Below are positions 54,001 through 61,361 of a stretch of DNA of 64,000 nucleotides, in pieces; positions within the stretch are counted from its first letter, which is position 1; every line of letters starts with the position of its first letter. Made by a program: the position numbers and the translations under genes. The stretch is taken from positions 62,001 through 126,000 of the forward strand of contig JAJFKX010000020.1 in NCBI GenBank assembly GCA_021772985.1, written 5' to 3'. The notes beneath the pieces were generated by a model. It was not told the DNA's origin and ran no database searches. It saw only the letters and a list, made by a program, of their open reading frames with translations. Source of the stretch: Gammaproteobacteria bacterium. Lineage in GTDB: Bacteria > Pseudomonadota > Gammaproteobacteria > Xanthomonadales > Wenzhouxiangellaceae.

Positions 54001-57000
54001 CATTCCCGGCGGCTTCTTTAACGACTTTGATAACGACGGCCGCGCTGATCTGTTCGGTGCCATGCCGGATAACAACGGCGGTTATTATCTGGCCTTTACC
54101 CACTATCGTTTCGATAACACCAACCCATTTACTTTTGATGACGTGTTCGATTTTGTGGAAACCGACTTGCCGTTGACGGTAATTACCTCCAATGATGTGA
54201 GTTTTGTCAGTGAAACGCCGATGCTGGCAGATGTCAACAACGATGGGCTGCAGGATGCATTGGTGTATACCACCACCGATACCGGCGTGCAGTGCGGTTC
54301 CTCCGGCACCCATGCCACTGCGTTGAAGCTTTGGCTTAATCAGGGTCAAAACCAAACCACCGGTGTTTATGAATTTGATCTGGCCACCACCCCTGATAAT
54401 GACGGCATCATTTATATCTGGCCTTGCCACACCATCGATGGCCAGCAGGTGCGTGAAATTGGCCGCCGGCCCTCGATAACCGATTTTAATGGCGACGGCC
54501 GGCTGGATATTGCCCTGGCCAGCCAGGTGCCGGATATTTTTATACCCGAATATGATTTTGGTGACATCACCATCTACAACGTGGTTATCGATCTTCCCTA
54601 TCAGGAGGCCACTTCCCGGATTATGTATCTTGATGACGTTGTGGCCGGCACCAACGTCAGCTCCACAGTTCAGGATATGTGGTCCGACCAGGGTAACTCG
54701 ATCGGGCTGTATTCCGACCCGCGTTTAACCTTCACCATGCCTTTGGACGTGAATGGCGATGGCCTGCAGGACTACCTGTTGATGCCCAATGCCGATGCAG
54801 ATGCCGACGGCACTGACCCGAATGTGCCGGATAAGGGCAAATGGTATGTTCAGATCAATCAGGGTGGATCGCTGGCCGCACCGGTGGAAATTGTTTTCCC
54901 CGGCGGTGCACTGTCATGGATTAAAGACCGCGCCATGGCAGCTCACCCGGAACACGGCACGGCCACATCGGTCAGCCCGATAGTAGCGCCCCGTTATGGC
55001 TCGCTGATCAAGCCGATGGACTGGAACGCAGACGGTAGAACCGATTTGCTGATACCACGACAAATGCATCAGGCCATCTGCATTCGCCTGCATCTGGATA
55101 CCATCGAAAACCAGAACCGTTTTGGCACGTATTGCCCCGGTAATATGGATGTGGCCCCGTTCGAGCCGGATGCCAATTCCGAACTGACCGCTCCAGGTGA
55201 CAATAATGTTGATCACAGTATCGGTGGTATTTATTACGCCGGCCGTGGTCACAGAAACCCAACCACTTATTATATGTCGGTATTGCAATTGAACTATAAC
55301 GCTGCATTGAATCGTTATGAGTTTGAAGTGAACAGCCCGCAGGACCTGATTGCCAGCAACAGCAGCAGAATTGCCGATTTTAACGGTGACGGCTCACCGG
55401 AAATTCTGACCACCTTTGGTTGTGTGGAAGTCAACAACGGCACGCCGGTCCCAGGCCATCCGGAAGTGTTCAATATCAGCACCCGCACCGTTTGCACCAC
55501 CGATTTAAGTGAATTTATCGACCCACCCGGTGCAACCGGTTATGTGGCGGCAATGCAATCTTACATGTCAGAGGATTTCCATTGCTACTACACCAATACC
55601 CCCAGCAACGGTCACGCCTGCGATACCCAGGGAACAGGCGCCGGTAGCAGCGAGCGAGGTTATTATCTGACCAGCCTGCTGCAAAACAACGACCAGGTGG
55701 TGGATTTGTTGAAAGCGGTTGAAGATGGCTTTGCCAATCGCTCAGAATGGAACTACGCACCGTTATCATCAGACCCGATCCGGCTGGGCGCAGATCTGCA
55801 ACCGATTGATTTGCAGCTGTACGTTATCCCAAACCGCGAGTTGGGTATTGATTATCTGCAATACAGTCCGGATGATCATTTTTACTTTGCATCCAGCATG
55901 TTTGTGGTGTCTGAATTTAATCAAAGCAATGGTCTCACCGATCCGGCGGTTTCCGGCTTGTTGCAGAACACCACTTACTATGGCTATGAAGAGGCGGTCT
56001 ACAACAACCGGGGCCGTGGCTTCCAGGGTTTCCGTAAAGTGGTCAGCGAACAGGTGATGATGAACCCTGCTGCGCCCCTGGATATGGATGATCCCGCCAA
56101 TAACCTGCGGACAGTCTCGGTATTCCACCAGATATTCCCACTGGCCGGTCGTTTGCAAGCCAGCTACAGCGAGCAGGCATCGAATGCTTACACCCCAACC
56201 CAGGATCGGAATTTAACCGATGGTTCATTTGATATGCCGGACAATGTTTTAAGTTCGACAAGCTATGACTGGGGTTGCCGTATGCATACCGGGACTGAGG
56301 TTGATATGTGTTACATCAGCAGCCAGATAACCGGCATGCAGGTGGTTGATGCTTATGCCGAAGTGGCAGGCGCCAGCGGCAACCATGGTATTTATCACCC
56401 GATACTGAAATTCAGCCGGTCTGAGCAGCACGAATTGGACGGCATGATTTTTGCCTTTACCGAAGCCACCCGGGTTTATGATGAATACGGCAATGTGACT
56501 TCGGAAACCACCGAATTGACCAATGACCTGGACGGCGGAACCAACGCAGATTTTTTCCAGCGGCAAACAGTTACCAACAGTTATACCAATGATCAAACCA
56601 ACTGGTGGTTGGGCAGGCTGGATCGCAGCTATAACGATACTTTTGTAAATTACGGGGGGGCACTCAACGATGCGCCTTCGGAAGTGCCCAAACAGGTTAC
56701 CCGGTTGTTTGATTACCACCTGACACACCGCAAACCCAGTTGTCAGGTGGTGGTTGAGAATGATCAACCGCTGCCTTCGAGTATGCCTTGCGATACCAGC
56801 GGTTACACGGCTGCAGGTTATGCCTGGCAGAGCACCAACAGCAGTTATGACAGTCATGGAAACCCTTTAAGTATCGATGTTGATGCCAGCCAACTGGATG
56901 CGATTCGCAGCACTTCAACGGTATACGACACTGAGCAATACTTCCCCTCCAGCGTTACCAACGCCAAGGGGCATATGGTACACACTGAGATAGACGCCCG

Positions 57001-60000
57001 CGAAGGCAACCCGGTGATGGTGACCGATGCCAACGGTCTGATCACTAAAATGGACTATGATGCATTTGGCCGAGAAACTGAAACCTGGTATCCGGTCAAC
57101 AGCAGTATTGCTGAAACAGATATCGATAATCACTATGCGCCACGCTCGCGGGTTGTCTACAGCGATTCTGCAACCGCATCGTATTGCGGAACCCTGCCTG
57201 CATCTGCGGTCTATTGCACTATCGCGATTACCGATGGAGCGCCGGTGGTCAGGCAGTATTTTGATGCACTCAACCGGGTGATTGAGACCCGCAGTAATGC
57301 CTATGCCGGTAATGTATCAGGCATGCAGGTTTACACCGGCAGCATCTATAACGCCCGTGGCCAGGTATTTCGGGAAACCGTGCCCAACTATGATTCACTG
57401 GGTATGGATTGGGCCGAATACCGTTATGATGCGCTGGCCAGGGTGATAACCAAGAGCCAGCCCAGCAGTCTGTCAAGCAGTGCCATGCTGTATACGCATT
57501 ATGCACATGACGGGATGCACACCACCATCCACCTGAACGACCAGACAACACCACATGGCGGAGTTTGTGCTGCCAGCTCTACCGCTACTTTAACGGGGCA
57601 ATTGTGTGTCAGCCGTACCTATGCCACCAATGGCTGGTTACTGGCAACCACCGATGCACATGGCGAAACCACCCGTTACTGGTATGACGGGCAGGGCAAT
57701 CCAACCCTGATTGAAGACCCGGACTTTAACCCGTCAACCGGCCGCGGCAACCTGACCCGGTCCGGTTATAACCAGCTGGGTCATCGCACCAGCATGCAGG
57801 ACCCGAACATGGGCAATTCCACCTATTTGTACAATGGCCTGGGTGAAGTGGGTCTGCAAACCGATGCCAACGGCCAGCAGACCGCGTTTGTTTATGATGT
57901 GCTCGGCCGCTTGTTGTCACGCAGCAGCACCACCCTGGATACCGAGCTGGGCAGCATGGAAGACCAGTGGAGCTATGATGCCACCGGTCAGTTGGGTCTG
58001 GTGACACAAACCACCCGTACCCAGGGGCTGAGTGATGCCAACCAGAACCCGTTTACGCATACCACCTTCAGCAAAACCTACGACTACGATAGCTTCCTGC
58101 GTCCGGCCGGTTATACCGTGGTGCTTGATCCATACCGCTATAGTGCATCGAGCAATAACCAGCCGGTATTTGCCAGCTCGCCCAGCTATACTGTGAGCAT
58201 GCAGTACGACAGCTACTTTGGGCGGGTTAAAGCAATTACCTATCCACAGGAACGCTTTCGTGAGTTCACCCGTTTTGATATCAACGGCTTTGTGCAAGAA
58301 CAAGGTGATTCACAAGAGCAGAACAACCCACTGCGCAGCGTATTGGGTTACACCGAAGCCGGTCAGGTGATGGCCGAACAGTTTGCCAATGGTGTGATTC
58401 AGCATTATGGTCACGATGGCCGGACCTTCCAGATGCAAAACACCATCATCGACCCGCAAGTCGGTGATCAGCATACCTACAGTTATACGCATGATTTGTT
58501 TGACAATCTGGTCAGCCAGCGCAAGCAGGCGACTATTAACAGCACCAGCGTGGATATCACCGAAACCTTCAGCTTCGACCACCTGCACCGTCTGCGTAAA
58601 AGTACCAGGCCGGCACAGCAGATCGATTATGCCTACGATGAGCTGGGTAATATCACCAGTAAGAGTGACTATGCCAATAGCTATGCATATGACCAGGTGA
58701 TGGGTTGCGGCACAGCAGCAGCCGGTCCTAATGCAGTGACTCAGGCAGACGGTTACAGCTACGGCTATGACGATAACGGCAACCTAACCTGTGGCCAAAC
58801 CCACCAGGGCAGCCTGGAAATCCGATACGATCACACCAACAAACCCTTCAGAATAACCCGTGGCGTCAACACCCATGAGTTCTGGTATGACAGCGAAGAC
58901 CAGCGTTACTACCAGGAAGACAACCAGGATGGCAACACGCTGTATGTTGGGAAAATGTTTGAGCAGAAAGGCAGCACCCAATTCAAGTTGTATATTGGTA
59001 ACTACGCTTTGTTCAATGTCGACATCACCGACCCGAATAACACCGGCATCACCTATCTGCACAAAGACCGGTTAGGCAGTGTGGTTAGTATTACTGATGA
59101 GGCTGGGCTGGAAGTATCAGGCAGCGGCAGAGGCTTTGACCCGTTTGGCAAACCCAGGGAAGAAAACTGGGATGATAGCACCAACCCGGATGGTGACCTG
59201 AATGGCTTTGACGAAACCACCCGGGGTTATACTGGCCACGAGCATTTGAATGGGGCGGATATTATTCATATGAATGGGCGGGCTTATGATTACAACCTGG
59301 GGAGGTTCCTGTCAGTTGATCCGTTTATTCAAGCACCTCAAAACAGCCAAAGCTTAAACCCTTATTCATATATTATGAATAATCCGATGGCGGGTACTGA
59401 TCCATCTGGATATATATCAGAGTTTAGTTCTGATAGTTGCTACATTGATACCCGTTGTGGCGGTGGTAGATCAAGACTTAGAGAAGGCAACCCTGATGAG
59501 CGTGCCAATAGACGCAATGGTGCCCAAGGAACCGAAGGCAAGACAAATAAGGGTACTAATATTGCTGATTTAGGCGGGCAAGTAGAACGCAGTGATGCAA
59601 ACAATTTGAACGCCAAAGATCAGATGAATGGAGCCGGATTAGATCAAACCTTTGCGTGTATTCAATGCATTAGACAAAGGAATGCGCCTGACCCGGTAGA
59701 TATTGCTGGAGGTGATGGCGGCACAGAAGTAGAGAAGGAGCCGGGCTTCTTTGGGCAAATAGCTGATGGGCTCGAGCAAGCTGAAAGGCATATAAGTAAT
59801 ACTGGGGATGATGATTTTTCATTATTTGTGCTGACCAATTTTATTATCGTTCCAGCTAAAGAGCTTTCACAGGCCATAGATGATGGGAATGCTGGGGCTA
59901 TCGCGATAGCTGGTGCGGGGTTGTTTATTCGAGGCAGTAAGGCTGCAAAGGGTGCAAGCGAGCTTCAATTTGGGAGAAAGCTTGATTTCCTATTCAATAA

Positions 60001-60265
60001 AAATATCAATCCAGCAAATCCTAAGAATGTTAAAAGAGCGCGAGGCAATGCTGACCGTATTGGTATTGCAGATACTCCGACAAATCGAGCCGAGGTAAAA
60101 CGGCGCTTTAATGAAGCATTTAATGATCCCTCGTCTATAGTTGGTCCTGGTAAAGCTCCGGGAAGTAACTTAAGAGAATTCTTTTTACCTGGTGTAACAG
60201 GAACTGGATCAAAGATTCAGTTTGTAGAGCAAGGTGGAAAAGTGATTACAATAATTGCAAAGTGA
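48035..60265 (+). CDS. Giant RHS/YD-repeat polymorphic toxin with LRR, FnIII, SpvB and FG-GAP domains
   Basis: One uninterrupted frame of 4,076-4,080 residues (ATG 48035 or GTG 48023). Order, in GTG-based residue numbers: signal peptide 1-26; beta-rich region to 225; glycine linker 226-245; leucine-rich repeats about 290-480; two to three fibronectin-III-like domains about 585-900; a W/Y-rich module about 1060-1180; SpvB domain from about 1546 (TYNIPINIPPGRQGMQPALS); seven FG-GAP/VCBS-like loops at about 1889, 2003, 2070, 2153, 2241, 2332 and 2451 (D-x-N/D-x-DG); YD/RHS repeats about 2940-3600; RHS core to DPSGY at 3797; variable tip 3798-4080. Family knowledge: RHS proteins form a shell that encloses a toxic tip released by self-cleavage at the core end. 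The LRR/FnIII front and Sec signal suggest surface or secreted adhesion. Promoter and partner secretion genes are not visible. Confidence 0.92.
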   Translation: MFCIIRSVVIAAAVLYCHLSTAQFLPEDQVPLAVQNQIVADVMAEHGHLDMRALQASFRDWLLAQPLPDADGALLDSGTCSDCTPPTDGENPIFPSVRDVAIITNQGRIRPSFKVKWRKPVRLPREIRDLYELDSYEVYLTRDDGAYEHHVITKTLLTDGTEKLKRRIRFRRREPGFYTVSVRPVYVDAQSTTTALIQGNESKFTFTTSTAKAGDPVIRTSSGGGKGGWGGGEGAELGPDSSVDEVFDAANTNTNQNLYDCIIADPAYNGTTEVGQIDILDCANHSPMITSILELEHFSGLRDLDLENNNIDDLTGLSGLSNIESLNLSNNDNIPFTGSVLITGLELLSTADMDSLTHLYLDDMELAGIPALNSDAAYITVSLENNDLGNSTLGLPACPAAPPSGDADRVQISHLRVSGNNMQDEHTRHIAPFIVGSLSADNNQFSNVRTSSCDTLARVGGLGISENSFPSNVLGSSFDLSGYQFTWFSMRDTDVTELTHKLPEVCATIELSNNPMAESVLGSIADLPAVAPYQLYLSGSDGLQCNSVDALSDWYWANVGSACQLGLPFEISVPASCDPSAPEGFAVSLESLDTNQVTYRATWQPVPTSWGVTHYRIAYLGFNPGEILIENSGEPISFFSADSPGNTYHTFSIKSCTSSNPLDCSPASAIVEPQYPLLQPYNLNVQYFSNSTFVEWQYPSVPPGSQLPAGSEFRVSPLFSTPGAPATETVPYNPISQTPGILLSNIGAYPGGKIKIRLCDGNGAASECGPPANLSILAPPTASVNIPAPANVMINQSGSAFTGDEFTLSWSASTDPEVDYYQITELPVDQITSNGTRIFTEETQIRVKRDLHRTGNYFAVEACYRDRENGDVCSDTSGISPQFDVPQDASLGTVAGLCWVYQDPNNPSDSNRPFRLRWTYDTAQHDVPRFFDATYSNITIPDPAPQGFNTTLEFAESDYTTNGGGTWFWETGTLYSQAFEDGGLVTENNYWITTRTQGDGEPATGPSSTPITPVLYNNGNPILNPASQCSGVLAQPANPPAIPDMSGGPGDLDPGHWGDDPDHLGSGWRFFWASDLRADDVHEAYGITYDLIAFWYTYRQFDNGEWSPVWYFSRMKITDNANDEGTHFQGDLIYPQKLAEDELAGTVELYFEHPETENASGEPNQNAYIIVNLDHDDSNTGTLAHALHDISLDHQVINNSDPNPFDHYSGVWTPGPLFTDGEILANHDFFLVDWIEKELYSIGINFFDSNGDPIWLLTQNCDGTDCTQPFGSGAYTRYDALHNTYPGNNPLGIVPHAWVAQRQLGNFQITANGSAGRVYRNYPTPVDNKNDRFDGLACFDIDISSAQIPGRAAALHLGNSGCTNVNAATEQIQKVANLHDIEYRVGADPNSTAESCHLDAQNPVCNIYLTWFTDDYFSEVEPFYTVDGLSQKHHLSEICTAGGSTNVNGGDPRFVVADYYCPIEQAGAYVFELGSRIATTSGIQIATTGDVVAESRILTVTGQSPTSGAVTAVPDEPRNTATTHTLAMSSVDHDQEIGVLAGEAAVSGGAATYNIPINIPPGRQGMQPALSLNYNSRAGNGTAGIGWSLSAGSSISRCPATLAQDGFGSGVTYDDSDRLCLDGQRLMAVSGNYWAAGSKYRSEVDNFLLVTLNGANGDTSGCAVSFTVQGKDNITREYGGATADQNAPEKVRPVPVSGTECVVNSWLLDTETDSSGNTIEYSYSTTGTGNGEHLLDMIQYTGDSSGPGNRRVEFNYQARDAGDLSESYLHGFHSQQTLRLWDIQTFEHNDLVRTYTLTYTPSNASGRELLRTVQECAEDGGNTSCLDATHFEWGDSAPQSTYGRMQTGQTQPDGSIVFADITGDPLRNDVLTGVSGRVLVTPMADFDGDGTRELHVQDGFTRSLVSLTAEGVERWRVSFDLSEQVANRNSDGSLQQFATAFINPVELDSAILQRTAEFLEGQQYTPAEITAIEEQVTETLTMEFLTQGTIPGGFFNDFDNDGRADLFGAMPDNNGGYYLAFTHYRFDNTNPFTFDDVFDFVETDLPLTVITSNDVSFVSETPMLADVNNDGLQDALVYTTTDTGVQCGSSGTHATALKLWLNQGQNQTTGVYEFDLATTPDNDGIIYIWPCHTIDGQQVREIGRRPSITDFNGDGRLDIALASQVPDIFIPEYDFGDITIYNVVIDLPYQEATSRIMYLDDVVAGTNVSSTVQDMWSDQGNSIGLYSDPRLTFTMPLDVNGDGLQDYLLMPNADADADGTDPNVPDKGKWYVQINQGGSLAAPVEIVFPGGALSWIKDRAMAAHPEHGTATSVSPIVAPRYGSLIKPMDWNADGRTDLLIPRQMHQAICIRLHLDTIENQNRFGTYCPGNMDVAPFEPDANSELTAPGDNNVDHSIGGIYYAGRGHRNPTTYYMSVLQLNYNAALNRYEFEVNSPQDLIASNSSRIADFNGDGSPEILTTFGCVEVNNGTPVPGHPEVFNISTRTVCTTDLSEFIDPPGATGYVAAMQSYMSEDFHCYYTNTPSNGHACDTQGTGAGSSERGYYLTSLLQNNDQVVDLLKAVEDGFANRSEWNYAPLSSDPIRLGADLQPIDLQLYVIPNRELGIDYLQYSPDDHFYFASSMFVVSEFNQSNGLTDPAVSGLLQNTTYYGYEEAVYNNRGRGFQGFRKVVSEQVMMNPAAPLDMDDPANNLRTVSVFHQIFPLAGRLQASYSEQASNAYTPTQDRNLTDGSFDMPDNVLSSTSYDWGCRMHTGTEVDMCYISSQITGMQVVDAYAEVAGASGNHGIYHPILKFSRSEQHELDGMIFAFTEATRVYDEYGNVTSETTELTNDLDGGTNADFFQRQTVTNSYTNDQTNWWLGRLDRSYNDTFVNYGGALNDAPSEVPKQVTRLFDYHLTHRKPSCQVVVENDQPLPSSMPCDTSGYTAAGYAWQSTNSSYDSHGNPLSIDVDASQLDAIRSTSTVYDTEQYFPSSVTNAKGHMVHTEIDAREGNPVMVTDANGLITKMDYDAFGRETETWYPVNSSIAETDIDNHYAPRSRVVYSDSATASYCGTLPASAVYCTIAITDGAPVVRQYFDALNRVIETRSNAYAGNVSGMQVYTGSIYNARGQVFRETVPNYDSLGMDWAEYRYDALARVITKSQPSSLSSSAMLYTHYAHDGMHTTIHLNDQTTPHGGVCAASSTATLTGQLCVSRTYATNGWLLATTDAHGETTRYWYDGQGNPTLIEDPDFNPSTGRGNLTRSGYNQLGHRTSMQDPNMGNSTYLYNGLGEVGLQTDANGQQTAFVYDVLGRLLSRSSTTLDTELGSMEDQWSYDATGQLGLVTQTTRTQGLSDANQNPFTHTTFSKTYDYDSFLRPAGYTVVLDPYRYSASSNNQPVFASSPSYTVSMQYDSYFGRVKAITYPQERFREFTRFDINGFVQEQGDSQEQNNPLRSVLGYTEAGQVMAEQFANGVIQHYGHDGRTFQMQNTIIDPQVGDQHTYSYTHDLFDNLVSQRKQATINSTSVDITETFSFDHLHRLRKSTRPAQQIDYAYDELGNITSKSDYANSYAYDQVMGCGTAAAGPNAVTQADGYSYGYDDNGNLTCGQTHQGSLEIRYDHTNKPFRITRGVNTHEFWYDSEDQRYYQEDNQDGNTLYVGKMFEQKGSTQFKLYIGNYALFNVDITDPNNTGITYLHKDRLGSVVSITDEAGLEVSGSGRGFDPFGKPREENWDDSTNPDGDLNGFDETTRGYTGHEHLNGADIIHMNGRAYDYNLGRFLSVDPFIQAPQNSQSLNPYSYIMNNPMAGTDPSGYISEFSSDSCYIDTRCGGGRSRLREGNPDERANRRNGAQGTEGKTNKGTNIADLGGQVERSDANNLNAKDQMNGAGLDQTFACIQCIRQRNAPDPVDIAGGDGGTEVEKEPGFFGQIADGLEQAERHISNTGDDDFSLFVLTNFIIVPAKELSQAIDDGNAGAIAIAGAGLFIRGSKAAKGASELQFGRKLDFLFNKNINPANPKNVKRARGNADRIGIADTPTNRAEVKRRFNEAFNDPSSIVGPGKAPGSNLREFFLPGVTGTGSKIQFVEQGGKVITIIAK
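59414..60265 (+). other. Variable C-terminal toxin tip of the RHS protein
   Basis: The last about 283 residues after the core motif DPSGY. They begin with a low-complexity Arg/Gly/Asn linker, a pretoxin-like hydrophobic helix (AGAIAIAGAGLFIRG) and then about 105 residues (from FGRKLDFLFNKNINPANP) with alternating helices and strands ending KVITIIAK. The terminal domain has no His, Cys or Trp, so HNH or thiol chemistry is unlikely; Lys, Arg, Asp and Asn are the only candidates. The pattern of a helix with GIADTPTNR and two C-terminal strands loosely recalls BECR-type nuclease toxins; I cannot assign it. The region is AT-richer than the body. Confidence 0.7.
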
Positions 60266-60798
60266 TGCTTATGGATAATGTTAATTGGGTTAATTGTGAT
60301 TCTCGTAACGACTTGGAAGCCAGGTTAATTGGTCTAGATGGAAAGGTTTTTGAGACTTCTATAGCAGATGAGTCGAATACATGGGGATACATAGCTGTTG
60401 AAAATAATATTTTTATACCTATCGGTTTTTCTGATGTTGGTTTGTCACCGCAGCTTTATATCAGCAAGAATATGGCAGTCGTTGGTGTGAGTGATAGACT
60501 TTCAGGTTATAGCTTAGATATGGGCAAGTTAATTTTCACATATCAAACGCCAACAATATTCCATGAATTTGTTTTATTCAATGATGACGGTTTTGTTATT
60601 CAAGATGAAATTGGATTTGTGGGTTTGTCTTATTCTGGAAAAGAAAAATGGTCACAGATATATGATGACATGATTGAAACGTATAGCCTAAATGGTAACT
60701 TGATCTCTGGTGAGACAGTAGAAGGGACTAAATTTAAATTTGCTATTAGCACAAGCACATGCACACTTATAACTAACGAAGAGTTCGGGCACCCATAA
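60265..60798 (+). CDS. Candidate immunity protein for the RHS toxin tip
   Basis: A 177-residue protein whose ATG (60265) shares its A with the final base of the toxin TGA, with a GTG three bases earlier and another ATG at 60271 as alternatives. It is beta-rich, acidic (many Asp/Glu) and lacks a signal, consistent with a cytosolic partner of a basic toxin; propeller-like repeats (GKVFETSIADESNTWGYIAV, GKLIFTYQTPT, GKEKWSQIYDD) are suggested. Immediate downstream position, overlap and AT-rich content match known RHS immunity genes. No homologue is recognised. Confidence 0.72.
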   Translation: MLMDNVNWVNCDSRNDLEARLIGLDGKVFETSIADESNTWGYIAVENNIFIPIGFSDVGLSPQLYISKNMAVVGVSDRLSGYSLDMGKLIFTYQTPTIFHEFVLFNDDGFVIQDEIGFVGLSYSGKEKWSQIYDDMIETYSLNGNLISGETVEGTKFKFAISTSTCTLITNEEFGHP

Positions 60799-60800
60799 CT
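60789..60800 (+). repeat. 12-bp direct repeat, left copy
   Basis: GCACCCATAACT spans the stop codon of the immunity gene (TAA at 60796-60798). The same 12 bases occur at 62393-62404, directly after the right end of the IS30 element. Confidence 0.6.
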
Positions 60801-61083
60801 CCCGTCCACAAAAAGTGAATGATTCAGGCGCAGCCTACGCGCCTGATCGCTCAACAACGAAACGTAGAAGCCTGGAAGGGCTCAAGGCTAATCATCAACG
60901 CCAGACGATCAAACAATTACACGCCAACGCCCAGCGTCTGTTGCAACACCTAGGGGTCGCAACAGATAGGCGATCATTTTTATAATCGATACTTGCTGTT
61001 TACTGCTGATTTATAAGGTATTTATTTAAACTACTGTAAATTGGAGAAATATTCTAATACAGGATAATCATTGTGGAATAAGG
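60799..61083. other. Non-coding/remnant stretch downstream of the immunity gene
   Basis: About 285 bases. The first part holds a hairpin CAGGCGC (60825-60831)/GCGCCTG (60839-60845) and a short orphan frame, listed separately; the rest, next to the zinc-ribbon gene, is AT-rich and may contain its promoter. Confidence 0.4.
60815..60985 (+). pseudogene. Short orphan ORF, possibly a gene remnant
   Basis: A GTG-initiated frame of 56 codons ending TAA at 60985, with an Arg/Lys/Gln/His-rich C-terminal half (HQRQTIKQLHANAQRLLQHL) as seen at the ends of DNA-binding or transposase-like proteins. It is too short for a whole protein and has no clear ribosome site; a fragment left by recombination is more likely than a gene. 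Its start overlaps the hairpin. Confidence 0.3.
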
Positions 61084-61338
61084 ATGTATATCAGCCAACA
61101 TACCGGTCATTGCCCCAAATGCAATTCAAATGAATCCTATGGAAACGTAATTATTTCTGGCGCTCGTCTAACGCGCAGATGCTTCAACTGCAACTACAAA
61201 GAGCATATTCAACTTCCGAAAATAGAGAAGAAAAATTTATATCTTGATCAATGCTTTTTTAGTCATGCGTATCGCGGGACCCAGGATTACATAAGCGCAT
61301 TTAATAAAGTACAACAGTTAATAAACAAGCAACCGTGA
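61084..61338 (+). pseudogene. Zinc-ribbon protein apparently truncated by the IS30 element
   Basis: An 84-residue frame with two Cys pairs (CPKC and CFNC) forming a zinc ribbon, then LPKIEKKNLYLDQCFFSHAY. From memory, a K-K-x-h-YLDQ-x-S segment behind a zinc ribbon is the start of longer (about 300-residue) PIN-like proteins. Here the frame ends inside the left inverted repeat of the insertion sequence (61335 onward), so the last residues belong to the IS. Probably an accessory gene inactivated by insertion. Confidence 0.55.
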
Positions 61339-61361
61339 ATTCACAGAATAAGTGCAACACT
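61335..61361. repeat. IS30 left terminal inverted repeat
   Basis: 27 bases matching the right repeat in inverse orientation at 23 of 27 positions. It contains the stop of the truncated zinc-ribbon frame. Confidence 0.8.

Noticed and set aside
53879..54430. 183-codon minus-strand frame inside the RHS gene
   Set aside because: Antisense to the FG-GAP region; its Gly/Ile/Val pattern reflects the repeated D-x-D-G coding on the other strand.
56249..56857. 202-codon minus-strand frame inside the RHS gene
   Set aside because: Antisense to RHS-region sequence, no start signal and no domain; a shadow.
48908..60265. CRISPR or tandem DNA repeat array in the giant gene
   Set aside because: The repetition is at protein level (LRR, FG-GAP, YD repeats); I see no evenly spaced identical DNA repeats.
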